Shown one piece after another: positions 1-8,675 of a DNA stretch of 24,334 nucleotides. This DNA comes from an uncultured Faecalibacterium sp. (GTDB lineage: Bacteria > Bacillota > Clostridia > Oscillospirales > Ruminococcaceae): NCBI GenBank assembly GCA_934539245.1, contig CAKTCK010000028.1, positions 1 through 24,334 of the forward strand. The letters are read 5' to 3'. The position numbers were made by a program, and so were the translations under genes. The first letter of the stretch is position 1; the number at the start of each line of letters is the position of its first letter. The notes under the pieces are model-generated. The model was not told the DNA's origin. It made no database searches and worked only from the letters and a program-made list of their open reading frames with translations.

Positions 1-1862
1 CGGAACGCCTTGTCGTCCAGCGGGATGGTGACGGTCTTGCTCTCTCCGGCTTCCAGCTGCACCTTGGTAAAGCCCTTCAGCTCCTTGACGGGGCGGAAGA
101 CCGTTGCATCCGGCTTTGCCACATACAGCTGCACCACCTCGGCACCTGCACAGCTGCCGGTGTTGGTGACGGTCAGGGTCACGCCCTTTTCGTCTGCCTT
201 CAGGTCACTGTACGCAAAGCTGGTATAGCTCAGGCCGTAGCCGAAGGGGAAGGCGGTGGGCACACCGGCAGTGTCGTAGTAGCGGTAGCCCACATACAGA
301 CCCTCGCGGTACTCCACGGTGGGGCCGTCGCCGCCGAAATTCTCCTTTGCGGGGGTGTCGGCGTAGCTGCGCGCCCAAGTCTCAGCCAGCTTGCCGCAGG
401 GGTTCTGTGCGCCGGTGAGCACCTCGACCAGTGCGCCTGCACCGGCCTGACCGCCTAAGCAGCCGTAGACCAGCGCCTTGCAGTCCTTGACCCATGCGCT
501 TTCCAGCGAGGAGCCCGCGCTCAGCAGCACCACCACGTTGGGGTTTGCCGCCGCCACAGCGGCCAGCAGTTCCAGCTGGTTCTCTGCCAGCTTCATGTCG
601 GCGCGGTCGATGCCCTCGCTCTCCTTGATCTCGTCCAGACCCATGCACAGCAGCACCACATTGGCGTTCTTTGCCAGCTGCACCGCCTCGGCTTTCAGTG
701 CCTCGTCGGGCTTGCCCTGCCGGTCAAAGCCCTTGGCGTAGCCGACGCTGTTCAGGCCGCTTTCGGCAAGGCATTCCAGAAAGGAATCCACCTTGATGGA
801 GTTGACGGCGCTGGAGCCTGCACCCTGATAACGGGGGGTCTCGGCAAAGTCGCCGATGACCGCCACCTTCTCCCCCTTTGCAAGGGGCAGCAGGCTGTTT
901 TCGTTCTTCAGCAGCACGATGCTCTGGGCAGCAGCCCGGCGTGCCAGTGCGTGGTGGGCGTCGGCATCAAACTTGCCGGGTGCGGCATCTACCGCAGCCT
1001 TGGTGGTGAACACCAGTTCCAGCAGCTCGTCCAGCCGGGCGTCCACATCCGCTTCGGTGATCTTGCCGGTCTGCACTGCCTTCATCAGCTCCCGGACGGC
1101 ATCCCCGCCGGGGGCAGGCATTTCCAGCGTAGAACCGTTCTTTACGCCAAGGGCGTGGTCGTTGCTTCCGCCCCAGTCGGTGACTACTGCGCCGTCAAAG
1201 CCCCAGTCCTTGCGCAGGATATCCATGAGCAGATGGGTGTTCTCGTTGGCGTAGGTGCCGTTGATGAGGTTATAGGCGGACATGATGGTCTTGGGCTGCG
1301 CCTCCTTGACCACCATCTCGAAGCCGGTCAGGTAAATTTCCCGCAGGGTGCGCTCGTCCACGATGGAATCCGAGGCCATGCGGCGCAGCTCCTGACTGTT
1401 CACCGCAAAGTGCTTGGGGCAGGCGGCAATGCCGTTTTTCTGGATGCCGCGGACGTAGGCCGCCGCCATCTTACCGGCAAGGTAGGGATCCTCCGAGAAA
1501 TACTCGAAGTTGCGGCCGCACAGCGGGCTGCGCTTGATGTTCAGGCCGGGGCCCAGCAGCACCGACACGCCCTGTGCCGCGGCTTCCTCGCCCATGGCTG
1601 CGCCCACAGCCTCGCCCAGCGCGGGGTCCCAGCTGTTGGCAACGGTGGCCGAGGTGGGGAAGCAGGTGGCGGGCACACTGGGGTTCAGACCCAGATGGTC
1701 AGCCGCGCCCGCCTGCTTGCGCACGCCGTTGGGGCCGTCCGACAGGGTAATGGCCGGGATGCCCTTGCCCGGCAGCGCCCGGGTGGTGAACACCGTGCCG
1801 CCGCTCAGCAGGGCGCATTTTTGTTCCAGACTCAGGCTGTTGATGATATCTGTATGTTTCAT
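1..1862 (-). CDS. GH3 family beta-glucosidase-like enzyme (3' end cut by window)
   Basis: Reads from ATG at 1862 with an AGAGGA-type ribosome binding site and is open to the window edge, giving about 620 residues without a stop. It has the ordinary GH3 order. The N-terminal TIM-barrel domain carries SDGPNGVRK near residue 42, GRNFEYFSEDP, K150-H151-F and the nucleophile motif VTDWGG (Asp229). The alpha/beta sandwich domain follows (IVLLKNENSLLPL, then GAGSSAV). An FnIII-like domain begins after PFGYGLSYTSF and reaches LEAGESKTVTIPLDDKAF at the edge. There is no signal peptide or membrane segment, so it is probably cytoplasmic and acts on imported beta-linked oligosaccharides. The exact sugar (glucose, xylose or other) cannot be read from the sequence. 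It lies downstream of a second GH3 gene on the same strand, with a strong hairpin between them. The family call is very safe; the substrate is open. Confidence 0.93.
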   Translation of the reverse strand, partial: MKHTDIINSLSLEQKCALLSGGTVFTTRALPGKGIPAITLSDGPNGVRKQAGAADHLGLNPSVPATCFPTSATVANSWDPALGEAVGAAMGEEAAAQGVSVLLGPGLNIKRSPLCGRNFEYFSEDPYLAGKMAAAYVRGIQKNGIAACPKHFAVNSQELRRMASDSIVDERTLREIYLTGFEMVVKEAQPKTIMSAYNLINGTYANENTHLLMDILRKDWGFDGAVVTDWGGSNDHALGVKNGSTLEMPAPGGDAVRELMKAVQTGKITEADVDARLDELLELVFTTKAAVDAAPGKFDADAHHALARRAAAQSIVLLKNENSLLPLAKGEKVAVIGDFAETPRYQGAGSSAVNSIKVDSFLECLAESGLNSVGYAKGFDRQGKPDEALKAEAVQLAKNANVVLLCMGLDEIKESEGIDRADMKLAENQLELLAAVAAANPNVVVLLSAGSSLESAWVKDCKALVYGCLGGQAGAGALVEVLTGAQNPCGKLAETWARSYADTPAKENFGGDGPTVEYREGLYVGYRYYDTAGVPTAFPFGYGLSYTSFAYSDLKADEKGVTLTVTNTGSCAGAEVVQLYVAKPDATVFRPVKELKGFTKVQLEAGESKTVTIPLDDKAF

Positions 1863-1893
1863 GGCATTTTCCTCTTTGCCTTTTCAAATCCAG

Positions 1894-1928
1894 AAAAGGC
1901 CCGCTGTTTTTTACGCAGCGGGCCTTTT
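1894..1928 (-). terminator. 13-bp hairpin between the two GH3 genes
   Basis: Perfect inverted repeat, AAAAGGCCCGCTG at 1894-1906 and its complement at 1916-1928, with a 9-nt loop. A-runs and T-runs form the base of the stem, so it could act in either direction. Only four U residues are available to the minus transcript, so termination after the upstream GH3 gene may be partial. Only about 30 nt separate it from the next start codon, which leaves no room for a promoter. Read-through or an RNA-processing role is therefore plausible. Confidence 0.55.
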
Positions 1929-1978
1929 ATCTGGTTTCAGTTCAGGTGCTGCATCCGTTCAGAATGTCTTGCCCGGAA

Positions 1979-4837
1979 TCAGGCGTTGACTTCCTCTTCC
2001 TTGCGCTTTGCATAGCCCTTTTTGACCACCAGAACTTCCAGTGCGATCAGAGCGGCTGCCAGTACAACGTCCACACCGATCATCACCTTTTCCCAACCGG
2101 GCATACCGGGGTTCAGGTTCTCGGGGTAGTAAGCACGGGAGTTTGCCACAGTGTACAGGATGTTCTTGCAGGCCTGACGTGCGGACACCAGAGCGGTAGC
2201 GCTGGTGGTATCGGTCAGGTGGTTGGTCTCGGTGTCGTAGTTGACCAGGCAGAAGTCGCCGCCGTTGCGGATCAGGCGGTCAGAATCCTGATAGCCGTAC
2301 ACACCGTAGTAGTCGGTCAGCACCATGCCCACGAAGCCCCACTCGCCGCGCAGAACATCGTTCAGCAGGGTAGAGCAGTTGCCGGCGTAGGTGTTGCCGA
2401 TGTAGTTGAAGGAGGACATGACGGCGTGGCAGTCAGCTGCCTTGACGCACTCCTCGAAGGGCTTGAGGTAGATCTCGCGGATGGCCTGCTCGTTGGACCA
2501 GGTGCAGAGCATGCCGCAGCGGTTGGTCTCCTGATCGTTCAGAGCGAAGTGCTTCATGAAGGCGTAAACGCCCTGCTCCTGAGAGCCCATGATGGCATTG
2601 GAAGCCATTGCGCCGGACAGCACGCCGTCCTCGGAGTAGTACTCGAAGTTACGGCCTGCGAAAGCGGAGCGGTGGATGTTCATAGCCGGTGCGTACCAGC
2701 CGGAAACGCCCATGTCGTCAGCCATCTTGCCGATGGAGGTGCCGAAGTCGTGTGCCAGATCGGTGTTCCAGGTAGCTGCGATCATCACAGCGGAGGGGAA
2801 GCCGATGGAGCCCTGCTGGGTGAAGTTGTTGTTGATGGAGGCGGGGCCGTCGCAGTCAACAGCCTGCACCTTGCCGATGGAATCCACTGCCACAGACTGG
2901 TAGCCGCCCAGAGCAATGAGCTTGTCCATATCGGCAACGGTCAGCTGGTCGAGGAAGGCATCCCACTGGGCGTCGTTGTAATCCACGCCCACCATGTCCT
3001 TCAGCTGCAGGCCGTTCTTGGCACCGGTGGTGGGTGCTACATCGTCGGCGTTGTTGAAGTCCTCGGGGTTCCAGTTGGAGTTATTGTAGAAGGTAGCCTT
3101 AGCCTCTGCCGGCAGCTCAAAGTCTGCGGGAGCAGCGGTAGCCTCGGCGTAGTTGGCAAAGCCGTTTGCGCGGGACAGGTAGGTCACATTGCCCTCAGCA
3201 AAGTCGAACTTGTTGTCGGCAACCTCCACATCGCTTTCACGCTTGTTGGAAGCGTCGTAGACGATGTCGGAAGCCACGTTGTAGACCTTGGAATCCAGAA
3301 CGGTGTGGGAGTCGGCATTGATGCTGATGACGTAATCGCCCTTTTCCAGCACATAGCAGCCCTTGCCGTAGGTATCGTAGGAAGCCATATCCTCGGCCTT
3401 GAAGGTGACGGTGACGTTCTCGGAAGCGCCGGGAGCCAGCTCAGAGGTCTTTGCAAAGCCGATCAGGTTTGCAGAAGCCTTCTCGATGCCGCCGTTGGTG
3501 TACGGGGGATTGTAATAGACCTCCACGACCTCCTTGCCGGAAGCAGAACCGGTGTTGGTGACGGTGACATCCACGGTGATGGTGCCGTCAGCCTCGGTAA
3601 CGCTGTTCAGGCTCTGGGTGAAGGTGGTGTAGCTCAGGCCGCGGCCGAAGGGATAGACCACAGTTTTGTCGTAGTCGATGAGGCCCTCGGCGGCAGCAGT
3701 TTCGTAGAACTTGTAGCCCACATAGATGCCCTCAACATAGTTGACAAAGGCGGGGATGGTATCAGTACCAAAGGAGTTGCCCTTGAACTCATCCATGTTG
3801 GTGTAGGTGAAGTTGCCAAAGTTGTTCGAGGTGGGGGTCTGGGTCAGGTCGTACACAAAGGTATCGATGGTACGGCCGGAGGGGTTCACATCACCGCAGA
3901 GGATGGAGCCCAGTGCGTTGAAGCCGCTCTGACCGGTGCCTGCGCACCAGACAACGCTCTTGATCTGGCTGTAATCCTTGACCCAGCCCAGCTCCATAGC
4001 GTTAGCGCCGTTGTAGACCACAACGACCTTATCAAAGTTCTTGCAGACCAGATCGATCATGTCCTTCTCGGTCTTGGACAGCTGCAGGTAGTGCTCGCCG
4101 GGCTCAAAGTCGTTGTAGCTGTGGCCTGCGTCGTAGGTGACCTGAGACACATCGGTGGGCAGGTCAGCGCCTTCGCCGCCCACGCGGGTGATGACTACCA
4201 TGGCGGTATCAGAGAACGCCTTGGCGTTGTTCATCATCTCATCGGTGTACTGTGCAGCCTCCGGCTCCGGCAGGGTCCAGTCCTGAGCGAACATACCCAC
4301 CACCGGGCGGTCTGCACGGTAGGAGGTGTAGAAGTCGCTCAGTTCGGTGTTCAGCTCAAAGCCGGCGTTCTTCAGGCCCTCCAGCAGGGTGACGGTGGGG
4401 TACGCATCGGACAGTGCACCGGAACCGGTGCCGCCGTAGCAGGGGTTGGTGGAAGCCCAGCCAAAGACGTTCAGCTTGCTGTTCTTTGCCATGGGCAGGG
4501 TGCCGTCGTTATCCAGCAGAACGATGCCCTCGTCGGCAATGTTCTCGCACAGCTGGGTAGCGGTTGCCACGTTCTCCTCGCTGACCTTGCCGCCGCCGGT
4601 GGCAAGGGTGACCATGGAGTACATGGGGCCGGTCAGGATCAGGTTCACGGTAATGGCCAGTGCCAGCACCATGCCCAGACCCGCCTGCCAGCGGATCAGA
4701 TACTTTTTGGACTTGCTCTGCTTGCGGCAGGCGATCATGACTGCGATCAGCAGAACTGCTACGACACCAAAGCCGATCAACTGCGATTTGATCGAGTTGA
4801 GGACCTTGATGACGTCATCCATATTGATGGACAACAT
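1979..4837 (-). CDS. Circularly permuted, membrane-anchored GH3 glycoside hydrolase
   Basis: 952 residues from an ATG preceded by AGGAGGAG. Domain order is the reverse of its neighbour. Two N-terminal membrane segments (about 21-37 and 53-70) come first, then the GH3 sandwich domain (about 85-400, with IVLLDNDGTLPM and YPFGRGLSYTTF), an FnIII-like domain (about 415-520), then the TIM-barrel catalytic domain (about 605-900). The barrel carries CDGPASINN, GRNFEYYSED at 728-737, K762-H763-F and the nucleophile region LTDYYG with Asp842. A third membrane segment (about 915-937) and a KRKEEE tail close the protein. GH3 enzymes with C-domain-first order are known from rumen Firmicutes such as Ruminococcus albus and Butyrivibrio. 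The two membrane ends would tether the enzyme to the cell surface. TDYYG replaces the commoner SDW. Substrate unknown. Confidence 0.92.
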   Translation of the reverse strand: MLSINMDDVIKVLNSIKSQLIGFGVVAVLLIAVMIACRKQSKSKKYLIRWQAGLGMVLALAITVNLILTGPMYSMVTLATGGGKVSEENVATATQLCENIADEGIVLLDNDGTLPMAKNSKLNVFGWASTNPCYGGTGSGALSDAYPTVTLLEGLKNAGFELNTELSDFYTSYRADRPVVGMFAQDWTLPEPEAAQYTDEMMNNAKAFSDTAMVVITRVGGEGADLPTDVSQVTYDAGHSYNDFEPGEHYLQLSKTEKDMIDLVCKNFDKVVVVYNGANAMELGWVKDYSQIKSVVWCAGTGQSGFNALGSILCGDVNPSGRTIDTFVYDLTQTPTSNNFGNFTYTNMDEFKGNSFGTDTIPAFVNYVEGIYVGYKFYETAAAEGLIDYDKTVVYPFGRGLSYTTFTQSLNSVTEADGTITVDVTVTNTGSASGKEVVEVYYNPPYTNGGIEKASANLIGFAKTSELAPGASENVTVTFKAEDMASYDTYGKGCYVLEKGDYVISINADSHTVLDSKVYNVASDIVYDASNKRESDVEVADNKFDFAEGNVTYLSRANGFANYAEATAAPADFELPAEAKATFYNNSNWNPEDFNNADDVAPTTGAKNGLQLKDMVGVDYNDAQWDAFLDQLTVADMDKLIALGGYQSVAVDSIGKVQAVDCDGPASINNNFTQQGSIGFPSAVMIAATWNTDLAHDFGTSIGKMADDMGVSGWYAPAMNIHRSAFAGRNFEYYSEDGVLSGAMASNAIMGSQEQGVYAFMKHFALNDQETNRCGMLCTWSNEQAIREIYLKPFEECVKAADCHAVMSSFNYIGNTYAGNCSTLLNDVLRGEWGFVGMVLTDYYGVYGYQDSDRLIRNGGDFCLVNYDTETNHLTDTTSATALVSARQACKNILYTVANSRAYYPENLNPGMPGWEKVMIGVDVVLAAALIALEVLVVKKGYAKRKEEEVNA

Positions 4838-4872
4838 AGTTTTCTCCTCCTTGTTTTGTCGAATCGGACAAC

Positions 4873-4891
4873 GGCAGGGGACGCCCCTGCC
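4873..4891 (-). other. 8-bp hairpin in the GH3 mRNA leader
   Basis: GGCAGGGG, a 3-nt loop, then CCCCTGCC, lying between the predicted promoter and the ribosome binding site of the permuted GH3 gene. It has no U-tract after it, so it is not an obvious terminator. It may stabilise the mRNA 5' end. Confidence 0.4.
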
Positions 4892-4902
4892 AGCTTGACT
4901 TT

Positions 4903-4933
4903 ATAATACCAGAAATTGCCGCAGAATTTTCAA
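4903..4933 (-). promoter_or_regulatory. Predicted promoter of the permuted GH3 gene
   Basis: On the minus strand, TTGAAA (4928-4933) and TATTAT (4903-4908) are 19 bp apart. An extended -10 (TGG before TATTAT) may compensate for the long spacer. It lies about 70 bp upstream of the start codon, in an AT-rich stretch unlike the GC-rich coding DNA around it. Confidence 0.55.
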
Positions 4934-4940
4934 TTTGTTC

Positions 4941-4970
4941 ACAAACTGTCGTTTTGAACGCACAATTTGC
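4941..4970 (-). promoter_or_regulatory. Candidate LytTR-regulator binding boxes upstream of the GH3 promoter
   Basis: On the minus strand ACAGTTTGT (4941-4949) fits the published LytTR half-site pattern [TA][AC][CA]GTTN[AG][TG] at every position. A degenerate second copy, GCAAATTGT (4962-4970, 6 of 9 identical to the first), lies exactly 21 bp (two helical turns) further upstream. Paired boxes at this spacing, just upstream of -35, are how AgrA/VirR-type regulators usually bind. The adjacent response regulator gene (6357-7067) has a LytTR domain. This is a prediction only. Confidence 0.4.
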
Positions 4971-5052
4971 AAAAGTTACAATAATGTTTCAAATTTTATT
5001 GTGCTAATATACAAATATCGCCCCACTGTATTTGTGCACCCTGCCAGACAAC

Positions 5053-5078
5053 AAAAAACGGCAGGGGATACCTGCCGT
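5053..5078 (-). terminator. Rho-independent terminator after the histidine kinase
   Basis: Eight-bp perfect stem (ACGGCAGG at 5058-5065 with its complement at 5071-5078) and a 5-nt loop, followed on the minus strand by six T residues. It begins 8 bp after the kinase stop codon and ends the two-component operon. Confidence 0.82.
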
Positions 5079-5085
5079 AAAATAT

Positions 5086-6360
5086 TTATTTGTTTTGGGG
5101 CAGCGGGAACAGGATCCGCAGGGTGCACCAGTTGTTTTCCCAGTGCAGCGTCATGCTGCCGCCGTGCTGCCCGACGGTGGTGCGGACGCTTTTCAGGTCT
5201 GACCCCTGCTTTGGCAGACCGTCCGCATCCAGCACGGGGGCTGTCTCTGTATAATGCTCGAACCGCAGCATGGCAAAGCCGCCCTGACTGTACACCGCCA
5301 CCTTGATGAGCCGCTTTTCGGGGTCCGGCTCGGCGCGGACGGCGGCAATGGCGTTGTCCAGCGCCACGCCCACGATGGTGCACAGCTCCCGGATGGTGAG
5401 AAAGCCCAGCATTCTGCCGTCTGCTACGCTGGTGATGGTGATGTTCTCCTGCTGGCATTCCATGGTCTTGGCGGTAAGGATGGTATCCAGCACCGGGTTG
5501 CCAGTCTTGTTCTCGGCCTCGTACTGGCGGATGTTCTGCTCCATGGCAGCAATGGCGGCGTTCTGCTTGGTCTGGTCCTGTTCCTCCCGGATGCGGGCAA
5601 GCTGGACTTTCAACTCATGGTAGCGCCGGTTGATGAGGTTGATGCCCTCTTTACTGCGCTTGTACTGCTCGTACTGGCGGTGCAGCACCTCGTCCATGGC
5701 GGCAAGCTCGCTGTGCAAAGCATTCTCCCGCAGCTGCTCGTGCTGCACGGATAAGATCAGCACGCCGGAAAAATCCACCAGCGTGCGGATGGAAAAGATG
5801 CTCATGTTGATATCGCTGCCGGGCAGAAAGCCCAGATTGCTCACCGCAAAGGCGGTCAGCGCCAGCATGACCGCCGTCAGGGCGGCGCTGCCGCCGATCT
5901 GTAAGTGGCCGGCGGGCTGGGGACGGCGGTGCTGCAGACAGCACATGACGCCGAACAGCGCCCCGTACACCAGCGCCAGCAGCAACAGGGAAAGCGGCTC
6001 CCACGGGCTGCGGGCGGGCCAAAGGGCGCAGTGCAGCTGCCACTCCACGCTGGCGGCAAGCTCTGCCAGAATAAACGCCCGGGCGCAGTGATACCCGGCT
6101 TCCAGCAGGGTGATGCTCCACACGCCCCATAGATATAGGTAGGAAAACCCGATTGCCGTTGCCATGCAGGGGATCCAGAGCCCGCCGGGCACATCGCCTG
6201 TCAGCGCCAGAAAGGCGGACAGCACTGCCGCCCACAGCAGGGTGACGCCCCCGGTGACTGCCCTAGAAAACCGGGGCGCAAGCGCCGGTGTGAACAGCAG
6301 CACCGCCAGACACTCGGCAAGGGCAGTGTACAGCCGGGGGATATCCGGCAGCGCGGTCAT
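5086..6360 (-). CDS. AgrC-like sensor histidine kinase (GHKL ATPase, HPK10-type)
   Basis: 424 residues. The N-terminal ~205 residues hold six or seven hydrophobic segments, the usual peptide-sensing membrane domain of AgrC/ComD kinases. A helical stretch follows with RYHELKVQL, where His248 is the likely phosphoacceptor. The GHKL ATPase domain has its N-box at 334-340 (LDNAIAA) and a G-box-like segment at 384-396 (KQGSDLKSVRTTV). The usual GxGL is degenerate here, with Ser-Asp where Gly is expected. The gene overlaps the response regulator by 4 nt (ATGA), has its own GGAGGTG ribosome binding site and is closed by a terminator. No agrB/agrD-like peptide gene was seen beside it, so its signal must come from elsewhere or not be a self-made peptide. 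Confidence 0.88.
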   Translation of the reverse strand: MTALPDIPRLYTALAECLAVLLFTPALAPRFSRAVTGGVTLLWAAVLSAFLALTGDVPGGLWIPCMATAIGFSYLYLWGVWSITLLEAGYHCARAFILAELAASVEWQLHCALWPARSPWEPLSLLLLALVYGALFGVMCCLQHRRPQPAGHLQIGGSAALTAVMLALTAFAVSNLGFLPGSDINMSIFSIRTLVDFSGVLILSVQHEQLRENALHSELAAMDEVLHRQYEQYKRSKEGINLINRRYHELKVQLARIREEQDQTKQNAAIAAMEQNIRQYEAENKTGNPVLDTILTAKTMECQQENITITSVADGRMLGFLTIRELCTIVGVALDNAIAAVRAEPDPEKRLIKVAVYSQGGFAMLRFEHYTETAPVLDADGLPKQGSDLKSVRTTVGQHGGSMTLHWENNWCTLRILFPLPQNK

Positions 6361-7067
6361 GAGCCTTCACCTCCGATGTAATCGGTCAGTGCGGCAAGAA
6401 AAGCCTTGCGCTTGGGGCGGCTGACCTGCAGCTCGCAGGGCCCCACCTGTACAGTGCTCTGCCGCAGCTCCCGCACCTGTGCCAGATTGACAAGGTAGCC
6501 GCTGTTGCACCGGGCAAAGGGGCAGTCTGCCAGCTTTTCCTCAAAGGTCTTGAGGGCACCGGGGGCGGAAAAATCGCCCTCGTCGGTGTAAAAGTGTACC
6601 CGGTGCCCCTCGCTTTCTAGGTAATAGATGCTCGCAGTGTCCAGCCTGCGCAGCCCGCCCTCCACCGGCACGGTGAGGTAGTGCTTTGCCCGCTTTTCCA
6701 GCCGGGCAACGGCCTTGAGCAGTTGCTGCGAAAAAGCAAAGTAGGGCACCGGCTTCAGCACATAGTCCAGCGCTCCCACCGAGTAGCCCCGAATGGCGTA
6801 CTGTGCCATATTGGTGATGAAGATCAGGATCACCTCGGCATCCATCTGCCGGATGCGCTCTGCCGTGGTCATGCCGTCCAGATGCTTCATCTCCACATCC
6901 AGAAAAATAATATCGTAGACCGCGCGGTAGTTGTCCAGAATGTCCACCCCGTCCGCAAAGACCGTCACCTCAAATTCTGTCCCGTACTGCCGGGTATACC
7001 GCCGGATGTACTCCTGCAATACCCCCTGCACCTCCGCGTCATCTTCTACGACTGCCACCCGGATCAT
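6357..7067 (-). CDS. LytTR-family response regulator (AgrA/VirR type)
   Basis: 236 residues from ATG at 7067, chosen because GGGAGGTG lies 7 nt upstream and the receiver domain begins at once (MIRVAVVEDD). An in-frame start 21 nt further upstream lacks a binding site. The receiver domain spans about 1-120, with acidic pocket Asp9-Asp10, phosphoacceptor Asp57 (FLDVEM) and Lys105 (LKPV). A LytTR DNA-binding domain spans about 130-232 (YYLESEGHRVHFY, ARCNSGYLVNL). It overlaps the kinase gene by 4 nt and is transcribed with it. Proteins of this class usually activate promoters with paired 9-bp boxes. One candidate site lies before the GH3 gene at 4941-4970. Confidence 0.92.
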   Translation of the reverse strand: MIRVAVVEDDAEVQGVLQEYIRRYTRQYGTEFEVTVFADGVDILDNYRAVYDIIFLDVEMKHLDGMTTAERIRQMDAEVILIFITNMAQYAIRGYSVGALDYVLKPVPYFAFSQQLLKAVARLEKRAKHYLTVPVEGGLRRLDTASIYYLESEGHRVHFYTDEGDFSAPGALKTFEEKLADCPFARCNSGYLVNLAQVRELRQSTVQVGPCELQVSRPKRKAFLAALTDYIGGEGS

Positions 7068-7113
7068 AAGCCGCACCTCCCTTACCACACCTTTGTGGAA
7101 TTGTTACGGCTCT

Positions 7114-7143
7114 ATTATAGCGCAATCACGCCGGGTTTGCCAA
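7114..7143 (-). promoter_or_regulatory. Promoter of the two-component operon
   Basis: Minus-strand TTGGCA (7138-7143), an 18-bp spacer and a perfect TATAAT (7114-7119). It lies about 47 bp upstream of the response regulator start codon. A small palindrome, CCACA-AAGG-TGTGG (7085-7098), falls in the leader between them. Confidence 0.72.
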
Positions 7144-7239
7144 GTCCCTGCATCGCCTGTTCCTGAAATCGTGAAAGCGCTGAAAAATTCGGATTTGAAT
7201 CAAAAGATGAATAAATCTCAGGGGGGGATTTTACTCTTT

Positions 7240-8616
7240 TTATTGACCATTCCTCGGATACACAAAGGCGTCGCGGCGGTACACTGCCACGAGATATGCC
7301 GCCATGAAGCACCAGATGATGGGCTCGCACAGGATAACGGCGTTGTAGGCGTAGCGCGGGATAAACACCAGCACAAAGATCACCTTGCCCACTAACTCGA
7401 TGACGCTGGAAAACAGCGGCAGCACCTTCTGCCCAAGGCTCTGCAAAGCGTACCGGGTGCACAGCAGCACCCCCAGCACCGCATAGAACGGCGCGTTCCA
7501 CATCAGATACCGTGCGCCGTTTTCCAGCACGAGGGGCGCGGAGGAGCCGGAGATCAGCTGCACCAGCTGCCGGGCAAAAAGCTGCATCAGCACGATGTCT
7601 GCCACCATAATGACTACCGAGCACAGGTACATGGTGCGCATTCCCTTGCGCACCCGCTCCGGCTGGCTTGCACCCCGGTTCTGGGAGACAAAGGTAGAGC
7701 CGGCGTTTGCCATGGAGATCAGCGGCATACTGGTAAAGGAGAACAGCTTGCGCGCGGCGGTGTGTCCCGCAATGGTCAGCGTGCCCAGCCCGTTGATGCC
7801 GTATTGCAGCACCACCGACCCTGCCGACACGATGCTGCTCATTAGCCCCATGGAAATGCTCTGGCTGAACAGCTCCCAGTACAAATGCTGCCCCACTGCC
7901 CAGTGCTTGCGGGCGGGCAGCAGCAGCGGCACGCGGCGCATCACATACAGGATGCACAGCACCACCGAGATGCCCTGCGCAATGACGGTAGCCACCGCCG
8001 CGCCCTGCACGCCCATGCCCAGCCCGGCAATGAACCACAGATCCAGCGCCACATTCAGCCCCGAACTGATGAGCAGGAACACCAGCGGCATCACGCTGTT
8101 GCCGATGGCGCGCAGCAGCCCGGCGCACAGGTTATAAAGGAACATCACCAACACGCCCAAATCGATGACGATAATGTACCGGTAGGCGTCCTCTAAAATC
8201 TCTGCGGGGGTGTCCAGCAGCTGCAGCAGCGGCCGCAGGCCGAAAAAGCCCGCCGCAGTAATGACAAAGCTTGCGCAAAGCCCGATGACCAGCGACCCGG
8301 CCACCGTTTTTTTGAGCAGATCCTCGTCCTGCGCCCCGTAGGAGCGCGCAGCCACGATGGAAAGCCCGTTGCCGATACCGATGCCGAAGCCCACCAGCAG
8401 CTCGTAGATGGAACCGCAGGAGCCGATAGCGGCCAGTGCGGTATCGCCCAGCACATTGCCCACGATCATGGTATCCACGGTATTATACAGCTGCTGGAAC
8501 AGGTTGGACACCAGAATGGGCAGCATGAACAGCAGAAGGTTCTTGAAAATAGGCCCGTGCAGCAGATCTGCATTCCGGTTAAAGAGGTTTGTTTTCAGGG
8601 GTCGCGTCTGAGTCAT
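7240..8616 (-). CDS. MATE-family multidrug/Na+ (or H+) antiporter
   Basis: 458 residues from ATG at 8616, preceded by AAAGGA. An in-frame start 21 nt upstream has no binding site. It has about twelve hydrophobic helices in two similar halves, as in DinF/NorM-type MATE exporters. Family signatures visible include PILVSNLFQQLYNTVDTMIVG near the N terminus, GFGIGIGNGLSIVAARSYGA, and in the second half FVSQNRGA. The substrate could be a drug, metabolite or other organic cation and cannot be read from sequence. No linked regulator is on the same strand. A terminator-like hairpin stands directly before its ribosome binding site (8642-8675), so expression may depend on read-through. Confidence 0.93.
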   Translation of the reverse strand: MTQTRPLKTNLFNRNADLLHGPIFKNLLLFMLPILVSNLFQQLYNTVDTMIVGNVLGDTALAAIGSCGSIYELLVGFGIGIGNGLSIVAARSYGAQDEDLLKKTVAGSLVIGLCASFVITAAGFFGLRPLLQLLDTPAEILEDAYRYIIVIDLGVLVMFLYNLCAGLLRAIGNSVMPLVFLLISSGLNVALDLWFIAGLGMGVQGAAVATVIAQGISVVLCILYVMRRVPLLLPARKHWAVGQHLYWELFSQSISMGLMSSIVSAGSVVLQYGINGLGTLTIAGHTAARKLFSFTSMPLISMANAGSTFVSQNRGASQPERVRKGMRTMYLCSVVIMVADIVLMQLFARQLVQLISGSSAPLVLENGARYLMWNAPFYAVLGVLLCTRYALQSLGQKVLPLFSSVIELVGKVIFVLVFIPRYAYNAVILCEPIIWCFMAAYLVAVYRRDAFVYPRNGQ

Positions 8617-8635
8617 AGGGTTCCTTTCTTCGCGC

Positions 8636-8675
8636 AAAAAGGAGGCCGTTGCACAAAAAACTGTGCAGTGGCCTC
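8636..8675 (-). terminator. Terminator-like hairpin immediately before the MATE ribosome binding site
   Basis: GAGGCCGTTGCAC (8642-8654) pairs with GTGCAGTGGCCTC (8663-8675), with two G-U or mismatched pairs. On the minus strand it is followed by C then five T residues, and about 10 nt later by the MATE ribosome binding site. On the plus strand it is followed by TTTTGCG. It could end the histidine operon or act as an attenuator for the MATE gene. It is also the first module of repeat element R1. Confidence 0.6.

Noticed and set aside
1946..4906. 986-codon open frame on the plus strand across the permuted GH3 gene
   Set aside because: It mirrors the minus-strand enzyme, has no ribosome binding site, and its product is a low-complexity Val/Gly/His-rich string. 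It comes from third-position GC bias.
7068..7239. Autoinducing-peptide (AgrD-like) gene near the two-component system
   Set aside because: Neither strand of this gap, nor 4838-5085, holds a small frame with a ribosome binding site and a peptide-like product.
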